NCBI GenBank assembly: GCA_001825315.1 | Contig: MHVR01000009.1 | Span: 1-33,653, forward strand | Direction of reading: 5' to 3' | Source of the DNA: Candidatus Zambryskibacteria bacterium RIFCSPHIGHO2_02_FULL_43_14 | GTDB taxonomy: Bacteria; Patescibacteriota; Minisyncoccia; Phycocordibacterales; Zambryskibacteraceae | DNA: 33,653 nt | Shown here: piece after piece, positions 1 to 6,801 of the stretch | How the letters are laid out: each line of letters begins with the position of its first letter | Position numbering within the stretch: the first letter of the stretch is position 1 | Notes under the pieces: model-generated | The model's database searches: none | What the model was told of the DNA's origin: nothing | The model's input: only the letters and a program-made list of their open reading frames with translations | Made by a program: the position numbers and the translations under genes

Positions 1-2813
1 GTGGTAGTGGAGTTGCCAAGCAAATTTGTATTGCCTTGGACAGTCAGATTACCACCGAGATAAGTGTTGTGAGCGATGATATCATTGCCGATGAAGTTGT
101 GCGTGCCTTCGACTTCGATGTCGTAAACACGTTCAGCAGGTTGTAGTTCAACTGCTACCACTCGCTCCCAGGCCGGATGTTTACCATGAGCCACGGCAAT
201 CATTGCTCCGGCTTTAATCTCACTTGCCACTATCCACTCCCCGCTCTTGACAAAATTTTGACCATCATATAACATGCGGGTATCAAGAAGTGTCCGTGGG
301 CCAACCGAACTCCGACCGCTCGCAAGAGGACTGGTGAGGGAAGTAGCTCTAAGGGCACTTTTTGCTTTCTTGGTAAATGTATAGGCCTTCGCCGAGAGAG
401 TACTTTCACGGAAATTTTTGTGCACTCCATATGCCTCTTGATGCGCCAATGAAAGTTTCCCAACACGACCGAAATGAATCTCTATATTTTCAAACTCGTG
501 TTTGATGACGGATGCAATGTGCTTATTATAACCAGTGTATTCTTCATCTATCACTAATTCGTGTATACGCACGCCATGTTCCACCATGTGTCGTACAAGC
601 GTCTCAATGCCCGCGCTAAAGAGTGCCACAATGAATCGCTTTCTATCATTGCAAGGAAGGGTGTTGCGTAATATATGCTTGAGTTTTTTGTCTATGGTAA
701 TGGAATAAGCATTTTCAGTATTGGCAATGGCAATCACGGAATCTTTGCCAAATTCTTCTATTTTGATCGACTGGTCAACCTCAAAGCGATATAACTTTTG
801 GTTTTTGGTTTTAATCGGTTCAGGATATTTGGTGCGGACAAAATATGGATGATTCTCCGTCGTACGGATGACTCTACCGGAGAGTGTGGTCAAGCGATAG
901 AGTGGTTTGATGCCCATGTTCATCAGAGCTTTGACTCGACTCCAGACGAACTGGCCACTAATCGGGTCCATGGAAGCGATCTCATCCCCTGCTGTGACAT
1001 CCTTAATCATCACTTCGTCGTAGTTGTAATCTTCCTCTTTTTCTCCTTTTCTACCTTTTTTCTTTCCTCGCCCGCCATAGCCTTGGCGACGGCGGGTTCT
1101 TCGTCGCAGTCGAGTATCAGCAGTGACACAATGGGTCGCTACGGCAAAACCAGCCACAGGTGAAGTGGTGGCTACTCCCACGTTGCCGTTCAGGTCAATA
1201 GTGAGAGCCGAGAGAGATGAAGTGGCTGTCCCCGCCACAGTGGTCGTAGCAAAGTACAAGTTTCCTCCCGCATTTCTGAAAGCCCATTGACTAAATCCTG
1301 CTCCACTAGAGAGAGCGAGTTGAGAAGCGGTGGCAGAGGTTGGATTTAATAACCAAGTTGGAGTGGTGGTACCGATGCCGACGTTGCCTGAACTATCAAC
1401 TACCAGGGCATTACCACCTACAGTGAGAAGCGAAGAGAATAGATTTGTTGAACTTGCGGTGGTGGAGAAGAAGTTGGTAGTGGTGGCGGAAGTGCCAGTG
1501 GCGTTGGTGAAGATGATATCGGTAAATCCTAAGGCAGTACCGTAAAGATTGGTGAAAGTCGCAGTGGTGGAGAAAAGGTTGGTGGTAGTGGCAGAAGTGC
1601 CGGTAGCTAGATCGAAAATAAGGTTAGAAAAGCTTCCCGTAGGACCAGAAATAGTAGCTCCGGTGAGAGTGGGGTTAGTAAAAGTGCCACCGTCAGAGAG
1701 TCTCGCGAGTCTGGAGGAATAGTTGTCTACATCACTCGAACTCTGGCGGGTCACGGTTGGGCGAGTATCAGTCAAAAGAACTTCTTCTCTCAAGGCCATC
1801 TGGTTTATAACCGGACCGGATGAATACACCACTACCGGAGAGTTTGTTCCACCAAAGCGAGGTGAAGCAGTATAAATTTGAGCGCGGACGTAGCTCTCCA
1901 GTTCTGTCTTGAGTTCACTTTTCAAAGATTCCAGATTTAAGAATTTTGACGATTCAGTTACTGCTATCGTCTGGGTGATTTGAGGTGGAGTAAAAGTCTC
2001 CGCCATCTTTAGTGGCGCCGAAGCAAAGAATGTTTTCTTTAGAGCAATATCCTTGAGATTGCGAAAACCGATAACAACATCGTCGAAGAATTTATCAATA
2101 TTGCTGAAGATAGAAGTGGCAACCAACTGTTCCCCCTGAACAAGATTAGCGGGGATAGAGGTAAGAAACTTCTTGCCGGCATTTGAGATATTCTCTAAAC
2201 TCTCTCGCACTTCAGTTGCAACCGAAGGGTTGGTGTGCTGAAGGGTAGCAAAGCCGGCACCTATGGAAACTAAAAGCGCCAGAGAGAGCGCTGTGAATTC
2301 TTTAAGTATGCGCGCATTCCAGATAGGTTCTACGTAACGACTCTTTTTTGACAGCTCGGGTAGCCGAGGTTTATCATCTTTTTCGTAAGTAAATACAGGA
2401 TTATTGAAAGATCTCGCCTCGCCCGCCGTAGTCTCTGACGAAGGCTGGGGCAAAGCAATCGGGAGCGAAGCCGGAGAATTTTCGTCGTGCTGAAGTCTGT
2501 CATTCGAATTCTCCAAGGTCTCGCTCCTCAAGGTCGGACCTTGGGAATCAGTATTTAGGGTCTGACTTTTTTCCGCGAGATCTTTGGATTCAGAGATTAA
2601 AGATTTTTTTACTTTTCCAAATTGTCGATTTTTCTTATAATCCAATAAAGATGCAAAATCAACGTACCAAGTTTTACCAATTAATCGTCCGGAAATTTTT
2701 TTTGCACGACAAAGTTGTCCGATGTAGTCACTCGCGTAACCAATTTTTTCTGCTGCTCGGATAGCCGAGATATATTCTTTATCGTCCGAAAAAATAGGCC
2801 TATTCATCAACAT
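1..2813 (-). CDS. Surface fibre protein with cytoplasmic HTH, one membrane helix, repeat region and intein; 3' end beyond window
   Basis: I read this as a minus-strand frame open from ATG at 2813 to the left edge; it is missing from the ORF track because no stop lies in the window. The N-extein is 561 residues. Residues about 10-60 form an HTH/MerR-like domain (SAIRAAEKIGYASDYIGQLC), residues 60-165 are a polar linker, and residues 170-190 are one hydrophobic helix (LSLALLVSIGAGFATLQ). The outer part has Ser/Thr-rich repeats (TGTSATTTN twice, 35 residues apart) and fibre-type blocks GNVGIGTTTP and GNVGVATTSP. An intein follows residue 561. The C-extein resumes with TYLGGNLTVQG, which fits the repeat pattern. 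I infer a cell-surface fibre or adhesin anchored by one helix with the HTH inside the cell. The family is common in Parcubacteria-type genomes; its function is unknown. Two GGCGGG hairpin repeats lie in the coding sequence. Confidence 0.85.
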   Translation of the reverse strand, partial: MLMNRPIFSDDKEYISAIRAAEKIGYASDYIGQLCRAKKISGRLIGKTWYVDFASLLDYKKNRQFGKVKKSLISESKDLAEKSQTLNTDSQGPTLRSETLENSNDRLQHDENSPASLPIALPQPSSETTAGEARSFNNPVFTYEKDDKPRLPELSKKSRYVEPIWNARILKEFTALSLALLVSIGAGFATLQHTNPSVATEVRESLENISNAGKKFLTSIPANLVQGEQLVATSIFSNIDKFFDDVVIGFRNLKDIALKKTFFASAPLKMAETFTPPQITQTIAVTESSKFLNLESLKSELKTELESYVRAQIYTASPRFGGTNSPVVVYSSGPVINQMALREEVLLTDTRPTVTRQSSSDVDNYSSRLARLSDGGTFTNPTLTGATISGPTGSFSNLIFDLATGTSATTTNLFSTTATFTNLYGTALGFTDIIFTNATGTSATTTNFFSTTASSTNLFSSLLTVGGNALVVDSSGNVGIGTTTPTWLLNPTSATASQLALSSGAGFSQWAFRNAGGNLYFATTTVAGTATSSLSALTIDLNGNVGVATTSPVAGFAVATHCVTADTRLRRRTRRRQGYGGRGKKKGRKGEKEEDYNYDEVMIKDVTAGDEIASMDPISGQFVWSRVKALMNMGIKPLYRLTTLSGRVIRTTENHPYFVRTKYPEPIKTKNQKLYRFEVDQSIKIEEFGKDSVIAIANTENAYSITIDKKLKHILRNTLPCNDRKRFIVALFSAGIETLVRHMVEHGVRIHELVIDEEYTGYNKHIASVIKHEFENIEIHFGRVGKLSLAHQEAYGVHKNFRESTLSAKAYTFTKKAKSALRATSLTSPLASGRSSVGPRTLLDTRMLYDGQNFVKSGEWIVASEIKAGAMIAVAHGKHPAWERVVAVELQPAERVYDIEVEGTHNFIGNDIIAHNTYLGGNLTVQGNTNLLGNSTT
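66..1130 (-). other. Intein (Hint domain), 355 residues, all canonical splicing residues present
   Basis: The intein is in frame with the fibre gene and starts at Cys1 (block A, CVTADTRL). Block B is GRVIRTTENHPYF with the TxxH motif (T91, H94). Block F is VYDIEVEGTHNFIGN and block G is DIIAHN, ending in His-Asn. The +1 extein residue is Thr. These are the residues a class 1 intein needs for N-S shift, transesterification, Asn cyclisation and ligation. Removing it joins GFAVATH to TYLGGNLTV, a natural fibre-repeat junction. Residues 9-33 are a very basic insert (RTRRRQGYGGRGKKKGRKG) that overlaps a hairpin repeat. Residues about 130-256 hold an extra domain where a homing endonuclease often sits, but no LAGLIDADG motif is visible. 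Splicing activity is inferred, not shown. Confidence 0.88.
1071..1096. repeat. Interspersed GGCGGG hairpin repeat, copy A (inside intein)
   Basis: CCCGCC at the left pairs with GGCGGG at the right, with a nested GCC/GGC pair in the 14-nt loop. The element encodes the basic RRRQGYGGRG stretch of the intein on the minus strand. It shares the CCTCGCCCGCCrTAG start with copy B at 2422. This looks like a small dispersed palindromic element that inserted in frame. Confidence 0.55.
1434..1604 (-). repeat. Imperfect 105-nt tandem repeat in the fibre protein
   Basis: The protein reads TGTSATTTNLFSTTATFTN and then TGTSATTTNFFSTTASSTN with a period of 35 residues (105 nt). Such Thr/Ser repeats are typical of extracellular stalk segments, and copy number could vary between strains. 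Confidence 0.7.
2422..2449. repeat. Interspersed GGCGGG-type hairpin repeat, copy B
   Basis: CCCGCC pairs with GGCTGGG across a loop of about 15 nt, and the flank CCTCGCCCGCCrTAG matches copy A. It encodes part of the polar linker (PSSETTAGEAR) between the HTH and membrane helix of the fibre protein, a place that tolerates insertions. Confidence 0.5.
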
Positions 2814-3071
2814 AAATTATAAATCTCGGCTGTGGAAAAACCTATGAATAAACTGTGAAGAACTGGGGACAACTAAAGTTAGTTTATAGCCACTATGGAC
2901 CAGCTGTTAACTTCAATAAATTGAATTCATAATTCAAAGTTAGAAGTCAGTATCCAGAACCTAGTACTTAAAACCCAATAAATTTTCATTCTCATCTAAA
3001 CTTTAATAGATCATATAAATTTACATAAAATTGATTATGAATCATTAGTAAGGTTTATATAAATTTAGTAT
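2814..3071. other. AT-rich intergenic region, no gene seen
   Basis: This stretch lies between the fibre gene start and the truncated HTH copy. It is AT-rich and has scattered imperfect repeats. One DnaA-box-like word (TGTGGAAAA) is at 2831, and a TTATCCCCA word lies further on at 3205. These are too few and too imperfect to call an origin. The fibre gene promoter must lie here or overlap, but I cannot place it with confidence. I see no tRNA or structured RNA. Confidence 0.4.
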
Positions 3072-3161
3072 ATGAAAGAGATATGTTTTTCTATTAAAGA
3101 AGCTGTAGATATATTAGTCGAGCAAATTTCCTACCTTTTCCTACCTAAAGACATCTTATGA
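3072..3161 (+). pseudogene. Truncated duplicate of the 5' end of the small HTH gene
   Basis: The 5' segment reads MKEICFSIKEAVDILV and closely matches the start of the intact gene at 3290 (MKELYFSIKEAADILG). The similarity includes the leader (ATTAG...GTTTATATAA) from about 3044 to 3117. After 'ATATTAG' it is lost and an unrelated 14-codon tail ends at TGA. Promoter-like leader plus start codon are therefore duplicated without the rest of the gene. It is either a relic or an unusual decoy. The following sequence (3162-3289) holds two 'ATTGAAA' heptamer copies and no gene. Confidence 0.7.
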
Positions 3162-3289
3162 GTTAATTTGCAAATTGAAAATTGAAAATTAACGAATAAG
3201 TCACTTATCCCCAATAAACATTGTTAAATTATACAAATTAATGCAATAATAATTACAAGTGATTAGCAATGTTTATATAAGATAAGTGT

Positions 3290-3526
3290 ATGAAAGAACT
3301 ATATTTTTCCATTAAAGAAGCCGCTGATATATTAGGAGTATCCACTCTAACTTTGCGTAACTGGGATAAATCCGGTAAGTTCCCTGCTCAAAGGCACCCT
3401 ATGAACAATTATCGAGTTTATAAGCTTTCAGCATTAGAACATATTATCGAAGATATTGAAGGGGGTACTAACAAATCAAACGCCGAAAAACGCATCAAAA
3501 AACTTCTGATCAAACACGAAGAATAA
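3290..3526 (+). CDS. Small MerR/excisionase-like HTH DNA-binding protein
   Basis: This 78-residue protein has an N-terminal winged-helix HTH of the MerR/excisionase type: FSIKEAADILGVSTLTLRNWDKSGKFPA, then the wing (NNYRVYKLSALEHII). The tail is Lys-rich (KSNAEKRIKKLLIKHEE). No sensing domain follows, so it fits a recombination directionality factor or small regulator. No integrase or phage gene is visible nearby. A TATATA word at 3274-3279 sits 10 nt before the ATG and is also conserved in the truncated copy, so transcripts may be nearly leaderless. No Shine-Dalgarno is seen. The upstream fibre protein also begins with a MerR-like HTH. The exact role is unknown. Confidence 0.75.
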   Translation: MKELYFSIKEAADILGVSTLTLRNWDKSGKFPAQRHPMNNYRVYKLSALEHIIEDIEGGTNKSNAEKRIKKLLIKHEE

Positions 3527-3572
3527 CTAACAACTTATATAATTTATCGCCTCTTGTTCTGTTTTCTCTCCC

Positions 3573-3606
3573 ACATAATAATAATCCTATAGGATTATTA
3601 TTATGT
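3573..3606. repeat. 34-bp perfect palindrome, copy 1 of 3
   Basis: Two perfect 17-nt arms centre on CCTA/TAGG. It shares this core and outer ACATAA/TGATGTA-like arms with two copies at 6013 and 6656. It lies between the convergent ends of the HTH gene and gatB, so it could act as a bidirectional terminator, but the stem is AT-rich and no clear U-run follows. A protein-binding site or mobile palindrome is equally possible. Confidence 0.75.
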
Positions 3607-3644
3607 ACTAAGTGTTCCATTTATTTATGTATCGAGTATTCCAC

Positions 3645-5024
3645 TTATTTCAGCAACTCTTCAAAAATATTTTTTAAAACTTCCGGATTCGCGCGACTAT
3701 TTGATTTTTTCATCGCTTGTCCCACCAGAAACTGAATCGGAGCGTTTTTATTTTCCTCCATTACCTCTTTCACAATTCTTTCTAAAATCTCTCTATCGCT
3801 AATTTGAATCAAATCTTTTTCTTCCGCAATAGTTCTTGGATCCGCATCTTCTTCTTGAATAATTTTTAAAATATCTTTAGCTCCGCGTGATGAAATCTTC
3901 CCCTCGTCAATCATCCTTATTACTTCTGCCATTCTTTCCGCAGAAATTATTTTTCTTAAATCACTCATGATATAATTCGACGCTAGTTTAGAAAGCTCGG
4001 TATCATTTAAGAGTTGCGCCGTTTCTTCAAACAGCATTCCCCACCCCGGCTCTCGAACGTAGATTTCTATATCCTCGTCCTTCAGTCCAAAATCTTTTTT
4101 ATATCTCTCTCTTTTTTGCCAAGGCAGTTCTGGTATTGTCCGACGAAGTACCTCTGGCGCGAAATCGAGAATATCTTTGATAAAAAGTTTCGGTAAGTCA
4201 GGGTCTGGGAAATAACGGTAATCGTGAGACCCTTCTTTAACTCTCTGGGAGAATGTCTCCTCTTTTTCTTCATTCCATCCGCGTGTTTCTTGTTGCACCT
4301 CTCCCCCGCTTTCAAGAAGTCCGACCTGCCTGTCGAATTCATACTTGATGGCTTTTTCTACTGCTTTGAAAGAATTTAAATTTTTAACCTCAACCTTTGT
4401 TCCAAAAGGTCCGTCTTTGGAATCCAAACTTTTAAGATCGGACCTTGATACTGAAACGTTCGCTTCAACACGCATTTCCCCTTTCTCCATATTGGCTTCA
4501 GCAATACCGAGATAATTCAGCAGAAGTTGAAACTCTCGCGCAAATCGACCAGCCGTCTCCGAGTCATGGATAACAGGTTCGGTGACCAACTCAACAAGCG
4601 GCACACCCGCTCTATTGAAATCTAGTAGACTATCTCCGCTTTCGGTATGAATTGATTTGGCTGTGTCTTCTTCAAGATGAATACGGGTTAAGGCAACACC
4701 TAGGAGTGAGCCGCCTCGCACTAAAGGATGTTTGTACTGACTAATCTGATAACCTTTGGGAATATCGGGGTAAAAATAGTTTTTGCGGTCAAATTCAGTA
4801 AAATCAGCAATTTCTCCGCCGACTGCCAATCCTAGCCGGAGCACGCTTTGCACGGCCTCCTTATTTATGACTGGTAGAGTGCCCGGATAACCCATACAGA
4901 CCGGACAAATATTCGCGTTAGGACGTTTCTCGTTCGAATCATTCTTAGAATTGCAGAACATCTTTGTCTTTGTCGCAAGCTCAACATGTATCTCCAGCCC
5001 AATAATCAAAGTATAATCCTTCAT
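3645..5024 (-). CDS. gatB: Aspartyl/glutamyl-tRNA(Asn/Gln) amidotransferase subunit B
   Basis: GatB is the kinase subunit of the GatCAB complex, which converts Glu-tRNA(Gln) or Asp-tRNA(Asn) to the amidated forms in the cytoplasm. At 459 residues it is near the usual 470-480. The N-terminus has GLEIHVELATKTKMFC and the zinc-site motif CPVCMGYPGTLPV. The catalytic cradle is followed by DYRYFPDPDLP and a C-terminal YqeY-like tail (residues about 320-459) that binds tRNA. ATG at 5024 gives the conserved start. It lies 4 nt after obg on the same strand, so they probably share a transcript. gatA and gatC are not in the window. Confidence 0.97.
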   Translation of the reverse strand: MKDYTLIIGLEIHVELATKTKMFCNSKNDSNEKRPNANICPVCMGYPGTLPVINKEAVQSVLRLGLAVGGEIADFTEFDRKNYFYPDIPKGYQISQYKHPLVRGGSLLGVALTRIHLEEDTAKSIHTESGDSLLDFNRAGVPLVELVTEPVIHDSETAGRFAREFQLLLNYLGIAEANMEKGEMRVEANVSVSRSDLKSLDSKDGPFGTKVEVKNLNSFKAVEKAIKYEFDRQVGLLESGGEVQQETRGWNEEKEETFSQRVKEGSHDYRYFPDPDLPKLFIKDILDFAPEVLRRTIPELPWQKRERYKKDFGLKDEDIEIYVREPGWGMLFEETAQLLNDTELSKLASNYIMSDLRKIISAERMAEVIRMIDEGKISSRGAKDILKIIQEEDADPRTIAEEKDLIQISDREILERIVKEVMEENKNAPIQFLVGQAMKKSNSRANPEVLKNIFEELLK

Positions 5025-5028
5025 GATT

Positions 5029-6003
5029 TTAATTTTTTGTTAAAACGTCGCCGAACTCTTTAACCAACTTGTCATCTAATATAGAAATTGGAAACACATA
5101 TTTAGTAATTTTTTTCAAGAGTTTAAGTTTTCTTTCTTGTTCTCCTTTGGAAAGAGTGTCTGTTTTCGTCAAGACAATGAATTCCGGCTTTCCCATTATA
5201 TCTTTATTATAGAGCTCAAGCTCGTTTCGAACCACTCTGTAAGCCTTGATTGGGTCATCAATTTCAGAGGAAATACAATGAACAAGCGCTTTGGTACGCT
5301 CGATGTGACGCAAAAATTTATGTCCCAGGCCCCTACCTTCGGCCGCTCCTTCTATTAGTCCGGGAATATCGGCCAAAATAAGTCCATAAAAGTCTCCTAA
5401 GGCCGGCTCAAATGTAGTAAAGGGAAAATCCCCCACCTTAGAATGGGCACTAGTTAGAGAGTTGAGAAGACTTGATTTGCCGGCATTCGGCAAGCCGATG
5501 ATACCAATATCAACGACCAGCAGAAGTTCAATATGGAAGTCAGCTTCTTCTCCCGAGACGCCGGGAGTAGATTCTTGTGGACGGATATTGGTTGAACCCT
5601 TGAAGTGTTCGTTGCCCAGACCGCCTCTGCCACCTCGTAGCAATAGTATTTTCTCACCATCCTTCAACAGTTCGAATGAATGTCCAGTCGTGAGATTGGT
5701 CAAGCGTGAACCGACAGGTAGTTTTATTAACACATCTTTTCCAACTCCGCCCTGTTTGAGATCTTTGGCACCGTCTTCCCCGCGCCCGGCTTCAAACTCT
5801 TTAATATTGCGATAACTAGAAAGAATACCGATATCACGTACTGCCAAAGCATAGACATCTCCGCCTTTGCCACCGTTACCACCCGAAGGACCACCATACT
5901 CTTTACCCTTCTCATGTCGCCAGCGCACCACCCCGTCACCCCCACGGCCGGCTTTCAAATGGAGAGTCAGTTCGTCTATAAACATATGCCACCACTCTAC
6001 CAT
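5029..6003 (-). CDS. obg: Obg/CgtA ribosome-associated GTPase
   Basis: Obg is a GTPase that binds the 50S subunit and links ribosome maturation to stress. The N-terminal Gly-rich Obg fold (residues about 7-160: FIDELTLHLKAGRGGDGVVRW) is followed by the G domain with G1 GLPNAGKSS, switch TTFEP, G3 DIPGLIEGA and G4 TKTD. At 324 residues it lacks the extra C-terminal domain of some homologues. The ATG at 6003 gives a six-residue extension (MVEWWH) before the family-typical MFIDE, so ATG at 5985 may be the true start. A copy of the 34-36 bp palindrome ends 10 nt upstream of 6003, between obg and the divergent PaaX-like gene. Confidence 0.96.
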   Translation of the reverse strand: MVEWWHMFIDELTLHLKAGRGGDGVVRWRHEKGKEYGGPSGGNGGKGGDVYALAVRDIGILSSYRNIKEFEAGRGEDGAKDLKQGGVGKDVLIKLPVGSRLTNLTTGHSFELLKDGEKILLLRGGRGGLGNEHFKGSTNIRPQESTPGVSGEEADFHIELLLVVDIGIIGLPNAGKSSLLNSLTSAHSKVGDFPFTTFEPALGDFYGLILADIPGLIEGAAEGRGLGHKFLRHIERTKALVHCISSEIDDPIKAYRVVRNELELYNKDIMGKPEFIVLTKTDTLSKGEQERKLKLLKKITKYVFPISILDDKLVKEFGDVLTKN

Positions 6004-6012
6004 ATTTTCCCA

Positions 6013-6048
6013 TACATTATAATTATCCTATAGGATTTTTATGATGTA
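6013..6048. repeat. 36-bp imperfect palindrome, copy 2 of 3, in the obg/PaaX divergent promoter region
   Basis: Arms 6013-6030 and 6031-6048 centre on CCTA/TAGG and match about 15 of 18 positions. The right arm overlaps a TATAAT word at 6047-6052, a good -10 for the plus-strand PaaX-like gene. This is the position expected for an operator of an autoregulated repressor. Sequence is shared with 3573-3606 and 6656-6691. Confidence 0.75.
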
Positions 6049-6052
6049 TAAT
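6047..6052 (+). promoter_or_regulatory. Candidate -10 box of the PaaX-like gene
   Basis: A perfect TATAAT lies 36 nt before the ATG at 6089 and overlaps the palindrome's right arm. No convincing -35 is seen at the right spacing. Repression by a protein bound to the palindrome would be natural. Confidence 0.45.
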
Positions 6053-6088
6053 AATAGCGTAAAATTAAACAGAATTAGATATTGATAT

Positions 6089-6655
6089 ATGAGTACCTTA
6101 GAAGAGAAAAATAAAAGTCTGGTCAGACGTACTGAATTGCAAGAAATTATTCTACAGACAGTAGCTACTGCTGGAGTGATTGGTATCGGCCTTATTGCGC
6201 CAAACGTAGTGGTAGCCCTTCATAAACTTGGTCTCATCCCCCATCTTAGAAAAAGAGAGGTCGTTAAATCAACGCTAAGTCGCTTGAGAAAAAAGGGATT
6301 GCTTATCTTTGTAGACGGGCATTATTCTCTAACAGAAACAGGAAAGAAAATCTTAAAACACTGGCAGATGACTGATTATAAGATTAAACAACCAAAAAAG
6401 TGGGATAAAAAATGGCGAGTGGTCATCTTCGACATACCTGAAAAGAAAAGATCGGTTCGCACCGAGATTCGAAGAATTTTTATTAAAGCGGGGTTTTATC
6501 GACTACAAGATAGCGTCTGGGTTTATCCATACAATTGTGAAAATGTAATCGGATTAATGAAAACTGATTTAGGAATCGGCAAAGATCTACTCTACATGAT
6601 CGTGGACCAAATAGAGAATGACCGCCATCTGTGCTTGGCATTCGGTCTTTCTTAA
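6089..6655 (+). CDS. PaaX-like winged-helix regulator with Cas2-like C-terminal domain
   Basis: This 188-residue protein has a winged-helix part (residues about 45-95: REVVKSTLSRLRKKGLL, then wing LIFVDGHYSLTETGKKIL) and a ferredoxin-like, Cas2-related part (residues about 108-188: WRVVIFDIPEKKRSVRTEIRR, VYPYNCENVIGLM). A hydrophobic stretch (TVATAGVIGIGLIAP) precedes the HTH. The family is frequent in Patescibacteria and is often mislabelled Cas2. No CRISPR array or other cas gene is visible, so I favour a transcription regulator. The gene is flanked by two palindromes: one over its candidate -10, one starting at the base after its stop. That makes it a candidate autoregulator; its ligand and targets are unknown. 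Confidence 0.85.
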   Translation: MSTLEEKNKSLVRRTELQEIILQTVATAGVIGIGLIAPNVVVALHKLGLIPHLRKREVVKSTLSRLRKKGLLIFVDGHYSLTETGKKILKHWQMTDYKIKQPKKWDKKWRVVIFDIPEKKRSVRTEIRRIFIKAGFYRLQDSVWVYPYNCENVIGLMKTDLGIGKDLLYMIVDQIENDRHLCLAFGLS

Positions 6656-6691
6656 TACACCATAATTATCCTATAGGATTATTGTGATGTA
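6656..6691. repeat. 36-bp imperfect palindrome, copy 3 of 3, directly after the PaaX-like stop
   Basis: Arms 6656-6673 and 6674-6691 pair around CCTA/TAGG. The repeat starts at the base after the TAA stop. It lies in a convergent gap facing the MYG1-family gene. It resembles copy 2 more than copy 1 (ATAATTATCCTATAGGATT shared). Confidence 0.75.
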
Positions 6692-6730
6692 TATGGAAAA
6701 AATTAAAATATAATATATATCAAGGAAGAA

Positions 6731-6801
6731 TTAGAAATTTGAAGCAATCTCCGCAAGCTTCAAAAGGAGTTAGAAATTTAGAGCAATTTCCGCAAGTTTT
6801 A
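6731..6801 (-). repeat. 39-nt tandem duplication of the 3' end of the MYG1-family gene
   Basis: The gene's last codons (KLAEIALNF-stop) recur in frame 39 nt further downstream as KLAEIASNF-stop. The duplication is exactly 13 codons, so the present stop is followed in frame by a second tail. It suggests a slippage event at the gene end with little effect on the protein. Confidence 0.75.

Noticed and set aside
230-466. Minus-strand ORF of 78 residues in the track
   Set aside because: It is in a different frame inside the intein; the fibre-intein frame is continuous here and explains the sequence.
798-1545. Plus-strand ORFs in the first 1.6 kb
   Set aside because: They are shadows antisense to the fibre gene and intein and show no family motifs.
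2831-3213. Replication origin suggested by DnaA-box-like words
   Set aside because: Only one or two imperfect boxes are present, with no dnaA or dnaN gene; a single perfect word at 12400-12408 is also isolated.
6089-6655. CRISPR-Cas system suggested by the Cas2-like domain
   Set aside because: The protein has an added winged helix like PaaX, and no repeats, cas1 or other cas gene is visible.
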